Shown one piece after another: positions 10,021 to 20,327 of a stretch of DNA of 32,500 nt. A program made the position numbers and the translations under genes. How positions within the stretch are numbered: position 1 is the stretch's first letter; every line of letters starts with the position of its first letter. The notes under the pieces are model-generated. The model saw nothing but the letters and a program-made list of their open reading frames with translations. It was not told the origin of the DNA and ran no database searches. This stretch comes from Lobosporangium transversale (lineage: Eukaryota; Mortierellomycota; Mortierellomycetes; Mortierellales; Mortierellaceae), in NCBI RefSeq assembly GCF_002105155.1, contig NW_019029071.1, forward strand, positions 1 to 32,500. The letters run 5' to 3'.

Positions 10021-10187
10021 AGCGATCGTTTCTTTTACTTCTTTTTACTCGCCATTGTTTATGACAATGGCACAGACACAATTTTATAATGTGGCACTAA
10101 TAGATAAACTAAAATATCACTATTTAGAGAACCTGAGCAAGGAGAAGTGAGCACACCAAGCGAATTGCCGCAGCTGCATCATCGGAA

Positions 10188-10733
10188 TTTTCTCAAGCAA
10201 GTGGCAAGTTGTTTCTATTGTCTATTCCTATCTTTCCACCCATAAGTTTTGTGTTGGGACCCGACAAGCCATTCCAGGTCACATCAGAGGAGCATCCGAT
10301 CAAGCAAGCATCATCCAAGGAGATGATTGATAATATTTACTGGATCATGCTTGAAGAGAAACCGATCAAACCTCGGAGAAAAGTGACAATGTCACATTCC
10401 TCCGTTCCATGGTCCCAGGCGACATACACGTCAAGCTTAAAGCTTAGGAGCTCGTTATCAACAACGATCAGAGTGTTAAGGCAACACCTAGATATTTAAA
10501 ACATGCGGGACAGTGTGTCATAAAAACTCACATCAATACCGCATATGCAGGAGGACCGCCGAGGCTCAAGCATGAAGAAAAGAGTCGAATGTCAATCAAG
10601 TGAAAGGAATTTTGTCTTGTAATGAAAATACCATATCTATTGAGTATCCTTTTACAATCGTTCATCCTTTATGAACGGAGCCATCACTATCCACTTGCCC
10701 TTTTGACAAACGGGATGGCACTTTTTAATCGGT
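10188..10733 (+). pseudogene. CRN 3'-end relic (nuclease domain plus 3' flank)
   Basis: FSQASGKLF, FVLGPDKPFQVT and HPIKQASSKEMID parallel AADKLF, FALGPNKLFQVT and HSIKQAPFKEIID in the gene at 4887-7330. After about 10380 the matching protein moves to another frame and meets a stop (near 10444), so this is non-functional. Homology continues past the end of the gene into 3' flanking DNA to about 10733. Positions 10348-10587 are repeated almost identically at 1-240. No NTPase or N-terminal portion is attached, so this is a truncated duplicate. Confidence 0.85.
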
Positions 10734-12689
10734 CCTACACGCACACCCAAATCACTAGCCTCATTTTTACCAATCATCTCTTGTTTCCATCATCTGCGTT
10801 GCCATCTATTATTCTAACATTTTATTACTCTAACATTTGAATCTACTCCACAGTTCTCGTTTCCATCTCTCTGACCTTATTAAGCACACTATCTTAATTA
10901 AAGGTAATTAGTTGATTAATTAGAGCATGATGACTCTTTTTACGCGAAATATACCATCCTTTTTTCTCATTCCTCGTTCGTTCTCAATCAAATCAATATC
11001 CTAGTCTGGACTTTGAAAAAAAAAAAAAAAAAAAAAAGAGCCATTTTCTGCGGCGAGAATGGCAGAAAAAAAAGAGCCTTTCCTGCGGCGTGTTTTCGAC
11101 TTTGAAACTTTTTCAAATTTAAAAAAGAGACCTCCAGCCAAAATGTCAAGTTTGGGTCCCAAGCTGAGAGAGAAGTGTCTGCAAGAGCAAGCCAGATTTG
11201 CCTTTCGGTACGTGCATGTGCACATGAACTTCGTCCTCAAAAAAAAGGTAAGTTTGCTGTGGCTTGGGTATGAGCAAGAATTTTGGTGATTCCATTCAGA
11301 TTTCTTTTTTATACTCATTTTTCATTGAATACAAGTTCCTTTTATTATTATTATTATTATTATTATTTTAAATGCTAAGGGATTGATCTATTCGAAACTG
11401 TACATTGGGATTACAGGATATCAGGAGGATCTAGGAAAAATAAAAAAAAAGACATTAGTGCTTTTTCTCTTTTGGTTTATTCCAACAACTCTTTGTCTTT
11501 TCTCCCCTCTTCCTTCTTTCCTCAATATCTCAATAGTGATGTTGCAAATAAAAATCAGGTCACGAATAAGAGTTCTCCTCAGAAAAAAGAGTCGGTAGTC
11601 TAACATACAATTTGTGAAAACATCATTTTTTTATTTTTATTTTTTTCCCTTGCACACACAATGGACTGAGGAGAAACGAATAGGAAGAAGATATAAAGAA
11701 ATGGGGAATTTATAGTTACCTTTCAATATATTTTGCTTTCAAAAGAGAAATGAAGAAGATTCGTTTGGGTGCGAAAAGAAGAGTGAGTGAAAGTGAAAAG
11801 TAAAAGTAAAGCGAGAGTGAGAGTGAAATTGTGAAGGCAATGAAAGAAAAAAAAAAAAATTTTCAACAGACAAAAATAATATTCCATTTGACAACCACCC
11901 CTTCCCCTTAACTATTCTTCTCTTCTAGCTTTTTGTCTTTATATCTATATAGATATAGGAGGCTGTGTGTCTGGACACCATTAAGATGCAATGTACACAT
12001 ATACGGGGATAAAAAAAAACTCGTCAGTCTCATCAATCATTATTGCCCATTGCTCAAAAGGAATCTGATAGAGGTAGATGTCCTGAATCCAAGCATTTGA
12101 CGCTCTTACAAGCTTGAAATAAAGGATCTATTACTCTGTCACCTTTTATACATGTGTAAAAAATAATGAGGATATTGTGTGGGGTGCTGTCCAAAGACTT
12201 TGAGTTTGAAGCCCTGCTAGAAATATGGAGTTACGATTGATGGAACATATTAAGCCAGATAGTGGATCTCCCTTTTTATCCGATGAATTTGTGCCGATTC
12301 CATCCTTGTATCCATATATCCCTCTGGAAGGACATCGTTATATTTAAGCAACTCAATGTGCTCTTTTTTTTTTGTGGTTCTGTAACGCTTCACTAGCAGA
12401 ATAACTAATTAGGTCAGATAAATGAAGGACAATAGCGATTTTCCGCTGTGTAGGGCTTGGCAAATGAGCAAATGACCATCAAAGTCTTAAACATGTATAA
12501 AGTGCTAGGCCGTTTCGTAGAGTTGCAAGCCATGGGGGAAAAATCAGTTAAATCCAACAACAATGATTTTTTTATTTCTAACTGGTGAAAATATACGCTG
12601 GAAATACATATTGTCTCTTCGAAATAAGATCGTCTTTTATTTTTTCTTGTTGCACACCTCTCAACCAAAAAAAAAAGGAAAAAGAAAGC
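10734..12689. other. Intergenic between the CRN block and SF3A3
   Basis: No confident gene. An ATG at 11059 opens a 76-codon frame with a plausible globular piece (LGPKLREKCLQEQARFAFR) that runs into a GTAAGT at about 11248. It could be a first coding exon, but I found no convincing partner exon. A poly-A run at 11015-11036, a (TTA)n run at about 11344-11367 and the GATATA-type palindrome near 11940-11955 are the other visible features. The last 300 bases would include the SF3A3 promoter and leader. Confidence 0.4.
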
Positions 12690-15005
12690 ATGGACAGTAT
12701 TCTCGGTATGATTCTACATGGACTCAATAAATCAAAAAGAATAAAGGGATCTTTATTACTGTCACCAGCGGGAATGATATTCATTATGTGTTTTTTTTTT
12801 TTTTTTTTTTTTTTTTTTTGGTCTCGCGTGGACATGGATGTTTGATTGTTAGACACTCAGCGAAGACTCCATGAGGAGATCGACCGCCTAGAGCAGGCCA
12901 TTGTCGATCAGTTCATGCTCAATCCCAAGACTGTATGTTTTTAAGGCTTTCTTTTTTATCGCTGTCATTATCATTGCGAATGGACATTTTTTGCTGAAGC
13001 CTAATACTTTTTACCTTTATTATTATTATTTTCTCCCTTAAAGCATAAAGAGCGTTTGCTTCAGGAGCATACAGTAGATGGCTATTTGGATCGGATCAGC
13101 GCAAGGAGCAGAGATCTACAGATTATTTACAAGGACGAAGACGGGTAATGCCAGAAGGAGGGAGGGAAAAAAAAAAAAAAAAAAAAAAAAAAGAGCTTCT
13201 GCAAGAAATTGGTGCCTGTTCATTTTTAATCAACCACTTTTTATTTGATTTGTTTATTGTACTTCACATATATATAGGAATCGAAAAAAGGAAATGGACG
13301 CTATTTCAGGTGCCAATGAGTTTGGAGAGTTTTATGATCGCTTAAAGAAAATCAAGGATTATCATCGGAAATACCCTAATGAAGCAGTGGAGCCGATGGA
13401 ACTTGAGTTTTTGGATCAACAACCAACAGAAGCCAAGCTGGATGCTCTAGATGAGATGTTCTCGGGAGAGGAAGCAGTAGGACGATATTTGGACCTTCAT
13501 GAGGTTCATGATATCTTCTTGAATCTCAAGAGTATGAAACGGACCCATTATCTGGGATATCTCTCCGAGTTTACATTATTCCATGAGATTGATCGGAAAG
13601 ATAAGGACGCTGAATACCACAAGTATGTTTTTTTTTTTTTTTTTTTTTTTTTTTTTGAGAAAAAAGATATAACCATGCTATTGCTTATTGTTCAACTGAG
13701 CCATACTTTTGCCTATTGTTCAATTGAGCCATGCTTTTGCTAAATCATGTCTTAATTTATTATTATTATTATTTTCTTTTAAACAGATATTTGGATGCAC
13801 TATGCAGGTATATGGAAGACTTTTTGAAGCGCGTAAAGCCTTTAACGAATATGGAGGAAATTAAGGCAGATGTACGGAAAGATTTTGAAACAAAATGGAA
13901 AGAGGGCTCATTGCCTGGATGGCCCAAGAAGGCAAAAGAAGGCGAAGGAGAGAACTTGCCACCGACGGACCTATTTTGTGTGGCGTGTAAGAAACAATAT
14001 GCTAAAGACACAGTGTACGAAGCACATTTGAAGAGTACAAAACATATCAAGGCAGCAGCACGATTAGCTGCTGAGAAGACTGGGAATGGATCAACAAAAG
14101 CAAAGGGTGGTAGTGGGGATGGTGATGCTGCTGCTTCAGGAGATGCTGTTTCTTCAACAAGCATTGCAAACACAGATGAAGAAAGTGTCGCGGCGGTGCA
14201 ATCAAGAGTACTGGCAGAGAAGGCGAAGCCAGAAAAGGACATGGCATTTACAGAATTGTTGATTCAAAAGTATGCAGAGATTTTGAAGCAGCAGATCGAG
14301 GATACCAAGGAAAATGTGGAACGTCGGCAGACTTTGACAGGCCGCGAGCGTGACGTAAGTTTTTTACGATCTGTCTGAATCAACTCTTTTTTTTTATTTT
14401 TTTTTTCTAAATCTGTATCTGTATCGATCATGCTATAGCTCGAATTAGAGGCAGAGCAGGTGGAACTGGATGAATCCGACTCTGACGACGACGAAAAGGT
14501 GTACAACCCATTGAAGTTACCACTGGGATGGGATGGCAAGCCCATTCCATATTGGCTTTATAAGTTGCATGGATTAGGCGTTGAGTACTCATGCGAGATC
14601 TGTGGAAACTATGTATACAAAGGGCGCAAGGCCTTTGATAAACATTTCCAAGAATGGCGCCATGCACATGGCATGCGGTGTCTTGGTATCCCTAATACAA
14701 GACAATTCCATGAAATTGTCGGTATTGAGGATGCACTTGCATGTAAGAGAGACTTTTTATTTTATTTTTTTCCTGCGTTTTTTTTTTTTTTTTTTTTTTT
14801 TTTGTTATGTCATTAACCTAACCTTCATCCAATTCTTCAATAAATAAATAAAAAAAAAAAAAAAAAAAAATTAGTATGGAACAAGATCAAGAAATCGAAA
14901 CCAGAGGGTGCAAAGAGGGATCAAGTGGAGGAGTTTGAGGATAGTGAAGGAAATGTGTTTAATAAGAAGACATACGAGGATCTTAAGCGCCAGGGTCTCA
15001 TTTGA
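12690..15005 (+). CDS. SF3A3: Splicing factor 3A subunit 3 (SF3a60/Prp9 family)
   Basis: This is the SF3a60 component of the SF3a complex, which joins 17S U2 snRNP to form the pre-spliceosome in the nucleus. Exons: 12690-12705, 12853-12932, 13044-13144, 13278-13622, 13787-14354, 14439-14742, 14875-15005. All introns are GT-AG and the total is 1545 nt, giving 514 aa (human about 501). The start MDSILDTQRR matches the family opening and sits in a 16-nt exon. Family blocks follow in order: [35 protein letters not shown], then [20 protein letters not shown] and the terminal [15 protein letters not shown] first C2H2 finger (about residues 243-268, CVACKKQ with H..H) resembles yeast Prp9. The second is the matrin-type finger (C422, C425, then [15 protein letters not shown]). 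Introns carry long T or A runs. Very secure. Confidence 0.97.
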
Positions 15006-15041
15006 GCAGAGAATGACTAAATATCTTGTATTCGCAGTCTT

Positions 15042-15047
15042 AATAAA
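15042..15047 (+). promoter_or_regulatory. Candidate polyadenylation signal AATAAA of SF3A3
   Basis: An AATAAA hexamer lies 36 bases after the SF3A3 stop codon and before the KGD4 start at 15274. Position fits a 3'-end signal; hexamer alone is weak evidence in AT-rich DNA. Confidence 0.5.
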
Positions 15048-15273
15048 ACACGAGTTGATAGAAACCAAAAGAAGAGCATGGGCCATTGCGAATATTAACA
15101 CAGACATTTATTAGAATGTGGCTTTGTAACGCTAACGCGCGATAAGTCGGAGACCCTTTTTGGTACTGTATACCCAACCGTTTCCGTCCTATTACAGTTG
15201 CATTCTTACTTTTTTTTTTCATTTCTTTTCGTTTCTTTTCATTTCAACAAACGCACCCTTTAAAATACTCAAC

Positions 15274-16352
15274 ATGATTCCCTCGACTATTCGCATGGCT
15301 GCTGCTGCTCAGACACGCACGCCTCTGATCAAATTCCTTGGACCGCGTAGCGCGTTGAAGGAAGGTAAAATGAACAAGTACTCGAGTGCTCAGACCAAGA
15401 ACAACAAAACAGGCGTTGCAAGTCTTTACTTGTTTTATTCTCAGGAGAATGAAAGGAAAAAGGAGACATCGGATACAGGATACTTATGAATCAGTGAAAG
15501 AATAGCCATATTAATCGAATACTATCGTGTTCTGAAATCACGAGGAAACAATACTATGTCAAGATAAGCAGGATCTGAGGGATTAGTTAAGAGACAATTA
15601 CTCTGAAGGGGCGGTGTTATAGAGTATCCCATCATCTCATCATCCAACAATTGTAATAGACTAATCGTGATTGAAAACAATCGAGATTGGAAAAGATGAA
15701 TATGCAAAATAGTAATAGTGGATACGACGGCAATTGTACACAGAACTCTAACGATCGTGGATAGACGTCATGAACAATTGAGAGAAAGGATACGAAACCT
15801 TGATTCCATATTATTCCTATTACCCTTATTACTCAAGGATTAAAGACAAGAAAGCGTATTACAAAAAAAAAAAAAAAAAAAAAGTGGTCTTACTAAAATA
15901 TGATTGCATATCTCTTATGAACTTTCAAGAACATCATGAACCTTCACGCCATCCTGCGGCCCCCAAGGGTGCTGCATACCCCCTCAAGACTGCATCTCCT
16001 ACTAATGAGTCATCATCATCAGCATCGGTATCATCATCAAAATCTTCTAATGTGACACAGACTCCGGGACCCCATGGTACCACAAGACATTCCATGGACT
16101 TTACAGAACTTCCAACACGTTATCGTCACCCTATTTTGACTGAGGCTGAGATTGAGGCTGTGGAGGTAAAGTGAAACAAAAACATGGGGGTTTTTTTTTT
16201 TTTTTTTTTTTTTCAACGCGCATAAGAACAACGTGATTTCCATATTATGAAGCCTTAATGATTAAGGAAGAAAAGGCGTGTATTACCGAAAGGTCTAACT
16301 ATCCATCTTTCTTCATTTATGATAGACTGGTGGCGCTTCCAAAATCTACTAA
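15274..16352 (+). CDS. KGD4: 2-oxoglutarate dehydrogenase complex subunit Kgd4 (MRPS36/YMR31 family)
   Basis: Kgd4 is a small mitochondrial matrix protein that tethers the E3 subunit to the E1-E2 core of 2-oxoglutarate dehydrogenase; it was formerly listed as a ribosomal protein (YMR31, MRPS36). Exons 15274-15364, 15930-16165 and 16326-16352 join in phase with GT-AG introns and give 117 aa. The start MIPSTIRMA followed by TPLIKFLGPR matches yeast YMR31. The C-terminus FTELPTRYRHPILTEAEIEA then TGGA is the family signature; TGGA and the stop come from a 27-nt last exon, without which the family ending would be lost. The middle (residues about 31-85) is a Ser-rich linker. Intron 1 (565 bp) is long for this window and contains a poly-A run at about 15863-15882. 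Reading straight through intron 1 gives a false end. It lies 268 bp downstream of SF3A3 in the same direction. Confidence 0.93.
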
Positions 16353-16444
16353 AAGAGAAGAGGGGGGGAAAAAAATGGTAAAATAGATCTTTGGCTTTCA
16401 TGGACATTCTCTTTTTTTCACACTTGTCACGTTCACTTCCGTCA

Positions 16445-16450
16445 AATAAA
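16445..16450 (+). promoter_or_regulatory. Candidate polyadenylation signal AATAAA of KGD4
   Basis: An AATAAA hexamer lies about 92 bases past the KGD4 stop codon, in a region without other coding signals. The evidence is position and hexamer only. Confidence 0.4.
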
Positions 16451-17544
16451 GAAGAACAAATGAACCCGATCTGTCGTATACATTTATTTCCTATGCGCTT
16501 TTCCTTTTATTTTTTTAAGCGGAGGTTAGAATTCAGGATAAAATAATCTGTATATTATATATATTTATACAACATTTGTATATTTAAACATTTGAGATAT
16601 GAACCGCTGGAGCAAAAGTCCTGAACATCAAAAACATTAAATGATTGGAAAGACTGCATCGCCTCGAATTTCACAAAGAATGAGCATTGGAGGCTCAATA
16701 ATCAAGTACAAGTACTGTACATGTAATAAATTAAAGATCCACGTACATGTACACAGATTGAAGGTTTGCTTTTTTTAGTTTTTAGCATAGGATAAACCTC
16801 CCCTCCAAATTTTATTGAGAGCCCTGTAGCTAAGCAAAAGTATACAGTTATTAATACTTTTTTTTGTATCTATTTACCCTTCTCTCCAGTAGAAGAGACA
16901 GGGATAGAGGGAGAGAGAAGAGGAGGTCATCCTTCATCCTAGACTCTCGAAAGAATCGCTGCATATGCAGGCAGAGCAAAACAAAAAAAAAAAAAAAAAA
17001 AAAAAAAAATTAAAAAAGTGAAGAAGTAGCGTTGATGTAAAGAAGCAAAAAGAGAGAGAGAGAGAAGAAGGAACAAAGACCCATTCACTTCTGCACGTGC
17101 ATCTAGATACCCTTGTCTTACTCTTTTATTCTAGTCTACATGTATTAATATATTTATATACTTTACTCATCCATAGTTAATCCGAGACTTTTTCTTATTT
17201 TTTTTGCTCGATTATGAATGCATTTTTGTTATTCCTTCTGAGCTTAGACCTCAGGAACAAAAAAAGATATAAAGACATGTATAAAAAAAAAATAAACCGG
17301 GACAATTGCTGTGTGGGAAGTGTGGGAAGTGTGGGAAGTGTTAAAGAAAGCAGAAAAAAAAATAAAAAAAAAAAAAAAGGTTAGAAAGCAATGGATGGTG
17401 CCGTATAAATTTTAATGTACACATATGGATACATGAAAGAAGAAAACGTTTGTCTAGACCAATCATTACTTTTACCTATTTTCTTAAATGGATGGAAGGA
17501 CTGTTTCGTCCTCACCACGTTCAACTCCATCGATAACAAAACAA

Positions 17545-17575
<31 letters not shown>

Positions 17576-18556
17576 TGTTTGCTCGCGATGTTTCTTCCTG
17601 TGTTGGAGTTGTGTAGACTATCCATGAATGAAATTGGTCCGCAATGATACTAGCATTTAAAAGTATATAACAAAAAATATATTTATAATAATTAAAATCC
17701 TTTGTATCATCCTGGTCCCTGTAATTCTGTACTACCCCGCTGAAATGTTCATCTAAACAACCCTGAAAAAAGGTGTCTTTTTTATTTTCTAGACACCATA
17801 GTGGCAAAGAAGAAAAAGGAAGAGTTCCCTTTCCTCCCGCTTCAAGATGGTTTATAGTTTTAAATAAAAGGTATTTACCACCGATAATTTATAAAACAAG
17901 TGAACCTCCACGGTGTTCTGTGTCCTTGCTTTGACCGCCGCACAAGTAAATTTAGCGTAAATTTAATTCGTTTTTGAAGGGCAATCAATCAACTGTCGAG
18001 CCGAACGTTGAAAATACCCAACACAAACAACAACGCCTGACACAGCCAGGCCAAAAGCCTGCCAAGAAGAAGAAGAAGAACAAGGCCCTTCCAAAGTCGG
18101 TATAAATTGTTGCGAACGACGTGCGTGGTGACATGTTTCAACGAACAGTTTTTAAAAAAGCAAATGCTCTTTCCTAAGATCCATCGCCATTTCAACTCCC
18201 TCTATTGTTTAAATTAAGAAAAAAGCGTTAAACAATAGCTTGTCGGAACCGGGTTTGACCTTGATGGCCTTGATAAATATTTTTATATTGATAGAGTATG
18301 CTTTATAGATTTTTTTTTTTTAATTTTTTTTTTTTTTTTTTTTTAAGCTGAGCTGCTCATTCATTCCATTCAGTCCGCAAGGCGGATAGATAAAAAAAAA
18401 GGCATGAAAAGCTCGCAGATCTAAAAAAATAAAAAATAAAAAAACACAGATGCTGATTTATTATGTTTGGGTCTATGTTCATGTCTATGCCCACTCTGCG
18501 TTTTTACTGCGCTCCAGTATGGCGACCACATCAATGCTATTTAATTATGGATATTC

Positions 18557-18558
<2 letters not shown>

Positions 18559-18607
<49 letters not shown>
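18559..18607 (+). repeat. Poly-T tract, 49 uninterrupted T
   Basis: Longest homopolymer in the window. A second run of 33 T begins at 18749. Both produce spurious poly-Phe open frames. Exact lengths of such runs are often unreliable in sequence data. Confidence 0.9.
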
Positions 18608-18611
<4 letters not shown>

Positions 18612-18746
18612 CTTATTCCCACTCTCTTTTTTTGGACGCATGGCACATCTTGTGCTCTCGTCATTGTTATTCAATAGTTTTTTACACTTCTATATTCACT
18701 CGATGTCTTTATCCATCTCGCCCAACAAACAAATGATAGATACAAT

Positions 18747-18781
<35 letters not shown>

Positions 18782-18825
18782 CCTGCTCTACTGTTCGATG
18801 GATACAGTATTTGTATTCCTGCAGA

Positions 18826-18861
18826 TGAAAGTGAAAGTGAAAGTGAAAGTGAAAGAGAAAG
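18826..18861 (+). repeat. (GTGAAA)n microsatellite
   Basis: Roughly five GTGAAA units end in GAGAAA. The array sits just downstream of the 33-T run. Confidence 0.85.
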
Positions 18862-18999
18862 AAACAACAATCTGTTTGAAATGTACAATAATAGTAGGAA
18901 CTATCATATAATAATAAAACAAAAATGCGCGCTAGTTCACTCATCAATCATTAGTTTATTGTTTAATTCGAAGCCTGACCATTCTCCGTTGTCTCGACC

Positions 19000-20327
19000 A
19001 TGCTGACCATGTCAAACAGACAGAGTTTTTTGGATGCTCTGCTTACTCTGTTTGCCTTAGCTGGCTTAGATGTTTTTTTTTACCCTTTCGTTTGTGGCTC
19101 CCCACTTCAGTCCCACTCTTTCTTTTTCCTTCCTTTTTCCTTTTTCTTTTCTCTTCTCTTCTTCTTTCCCGCCCCTTCATTAACGTCTTCTTTCCATCCT
19201 TTCCTCACCCCACCTCTACACCTCGCCACCGCTGCCTCCCTTCCCTTCCCTTCCTTCTCTTTCCTCTCTTTCGGCTCTATTCCCAACTTCCGCCCCCTTC
19301 CACTGCCTTTCACAGGCAATCTTTTACACATCCATACACGTCTCTACGACAGATCCACACCCAACTTCCTCTTCCTTCTTTCACACACACACGTACACAT
19401 TCCATCACTCCTTCTTTCACAGACATCATCCAGCACTCCTCGTCACTGTGTACTTGCCTTTGCAAAGTTGCTCAGTTACTAGGAGGGAGTCAATCAAAGA
19501 CAGACAAAAAGAAAAAAAAAGAAAGAAAAAAACCAATTGAGCAATACCTCCTTTTTTTTTTCTTCCTTTTTTTTTTGTGATCCTTTTTTGGGTTACCTTT
19601 GGACATCCCTTTTCTTTTCACTCTCTTTTTTTTATTTTATATTTCGTCGACATTGTCTGTTTATCTCTATTTCTACTTGAGCATAAACAACAGCACTGAT
19701 ATTTCGCTCTTTATTAAAAAAAGAAAAAGGTAAAAAAAAAAAAAAAAAAAAATAGAAAATGACAGCAAAGAAAATAGTGTCTCATAACAACATCATCCAA
19801 CCCCTGCCCCTGAACTACAAAGTAAGGACAGGGACAACACAATCTTGTTACTGTCATCAATCAACAGCCAATCAGCCAGCAAAAGCAATTTTCTTGTGGT
19901 TTTTTTTTTTTTTTTTTTTTTTTTTCTGCGCTGAAATACGTCTCTCATTTCCTTTGCCACAGGAGTTTATTAAAAAAAAAAAATTAAATGTATCAGCCTA
20001 ATATTTCATTGAGGCGGGCAATTATTTACTCCTCAATTCCCCTTGAACCATACCATGACCAATATTTCTAACCAGACATGCTCTCTCTTTCTCTTTTTCT
20101 CCCCTTCTTCTCTCTTTCTCATATTCTTCTATGGAATCCTCTCTCCGACCTCTTCTTCAACAACCTGAAATCTCCTCCACGGTTTGTAACACGTTCATAC
20201 CAACAACTGCTTCCCAAATTTATCCAATTCGATCCACGGACCTGTACAACCATACAATGCAACCGTGACACCAAATATCGACAAAAACAATAGTACAAAA
20301 AAAAAAAAATCCTTTCTTTCAGAAACC
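19000..20327 (+). other. Pyrimidine-rich promoter/leader region of the 20328 gene
   Basis: 19100-19430 is almost entirely C/T-rich on the + strand (TTCC, CTTCTT, CCTTCC), and further C/T-rich stretches lie at 20080-20130. A short frame from 19759 (MTAKKIVSHNN) meets a consensus donor GTAAGG at 19822; an acceptor TTTGCCACAG ends near 19963, after which the same frame continues for a dozen codons to a stop at about 20001. This looks like a 5'-leader intron with a small upstream ORF of about 35 codons, but transcript evidence is missing. Confidence 0.35.

Larger units (their letters stand above)
16451..18999. other. Intergenic, low complexity, no gene recognised
   Basis: The region carries many homopolymers, for example A at 16983-17009, A at 17555-17575 and T at 18559-18607 (49 bases). 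GTGGGAAGTG is repeated near 17312-17340 and (GTGAAA)n lies at 18826-18861. An open stretch at about 17970-18105 reads KGNQSTVEPNVENTQ, then PAKKKKKNKALPKSV before a stop; it may be a decayed coding fragment but I cannot name it. The reverse frame at 17484-17807 resembles no known family and contains a poly-Phe run from the poly-A tract. Confidence 0.5.

Noticed and set aside
11059..11289. Small independent gene of 76 codons
   Set aside because: It begins in an A-rich repeat (AGAGCC...TTTCCTGCGGCG motif) and has a donor but no identifiable partner exon or family. It is kept only as a remark in the intergenic entry.
13769..14247. Reverse-strand frames opposite SF3A3 exon 5
   Set aside because: The + strand frame has full SF3A3 homology; the reverse frames show none.
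15160..15489. Single-exon 109-codon protein at the KGD4 locus
   Set aside because: Its tail lies in KGD4 intron 1; only the part up to 15364 is conserved, and the true continuation starts at 15930.
17484..17807. Reverse-strand 107-codon gene
   Set aside because: It contains a poly-Phe run from a poly-A tract and no recognisable domain or splice partner.
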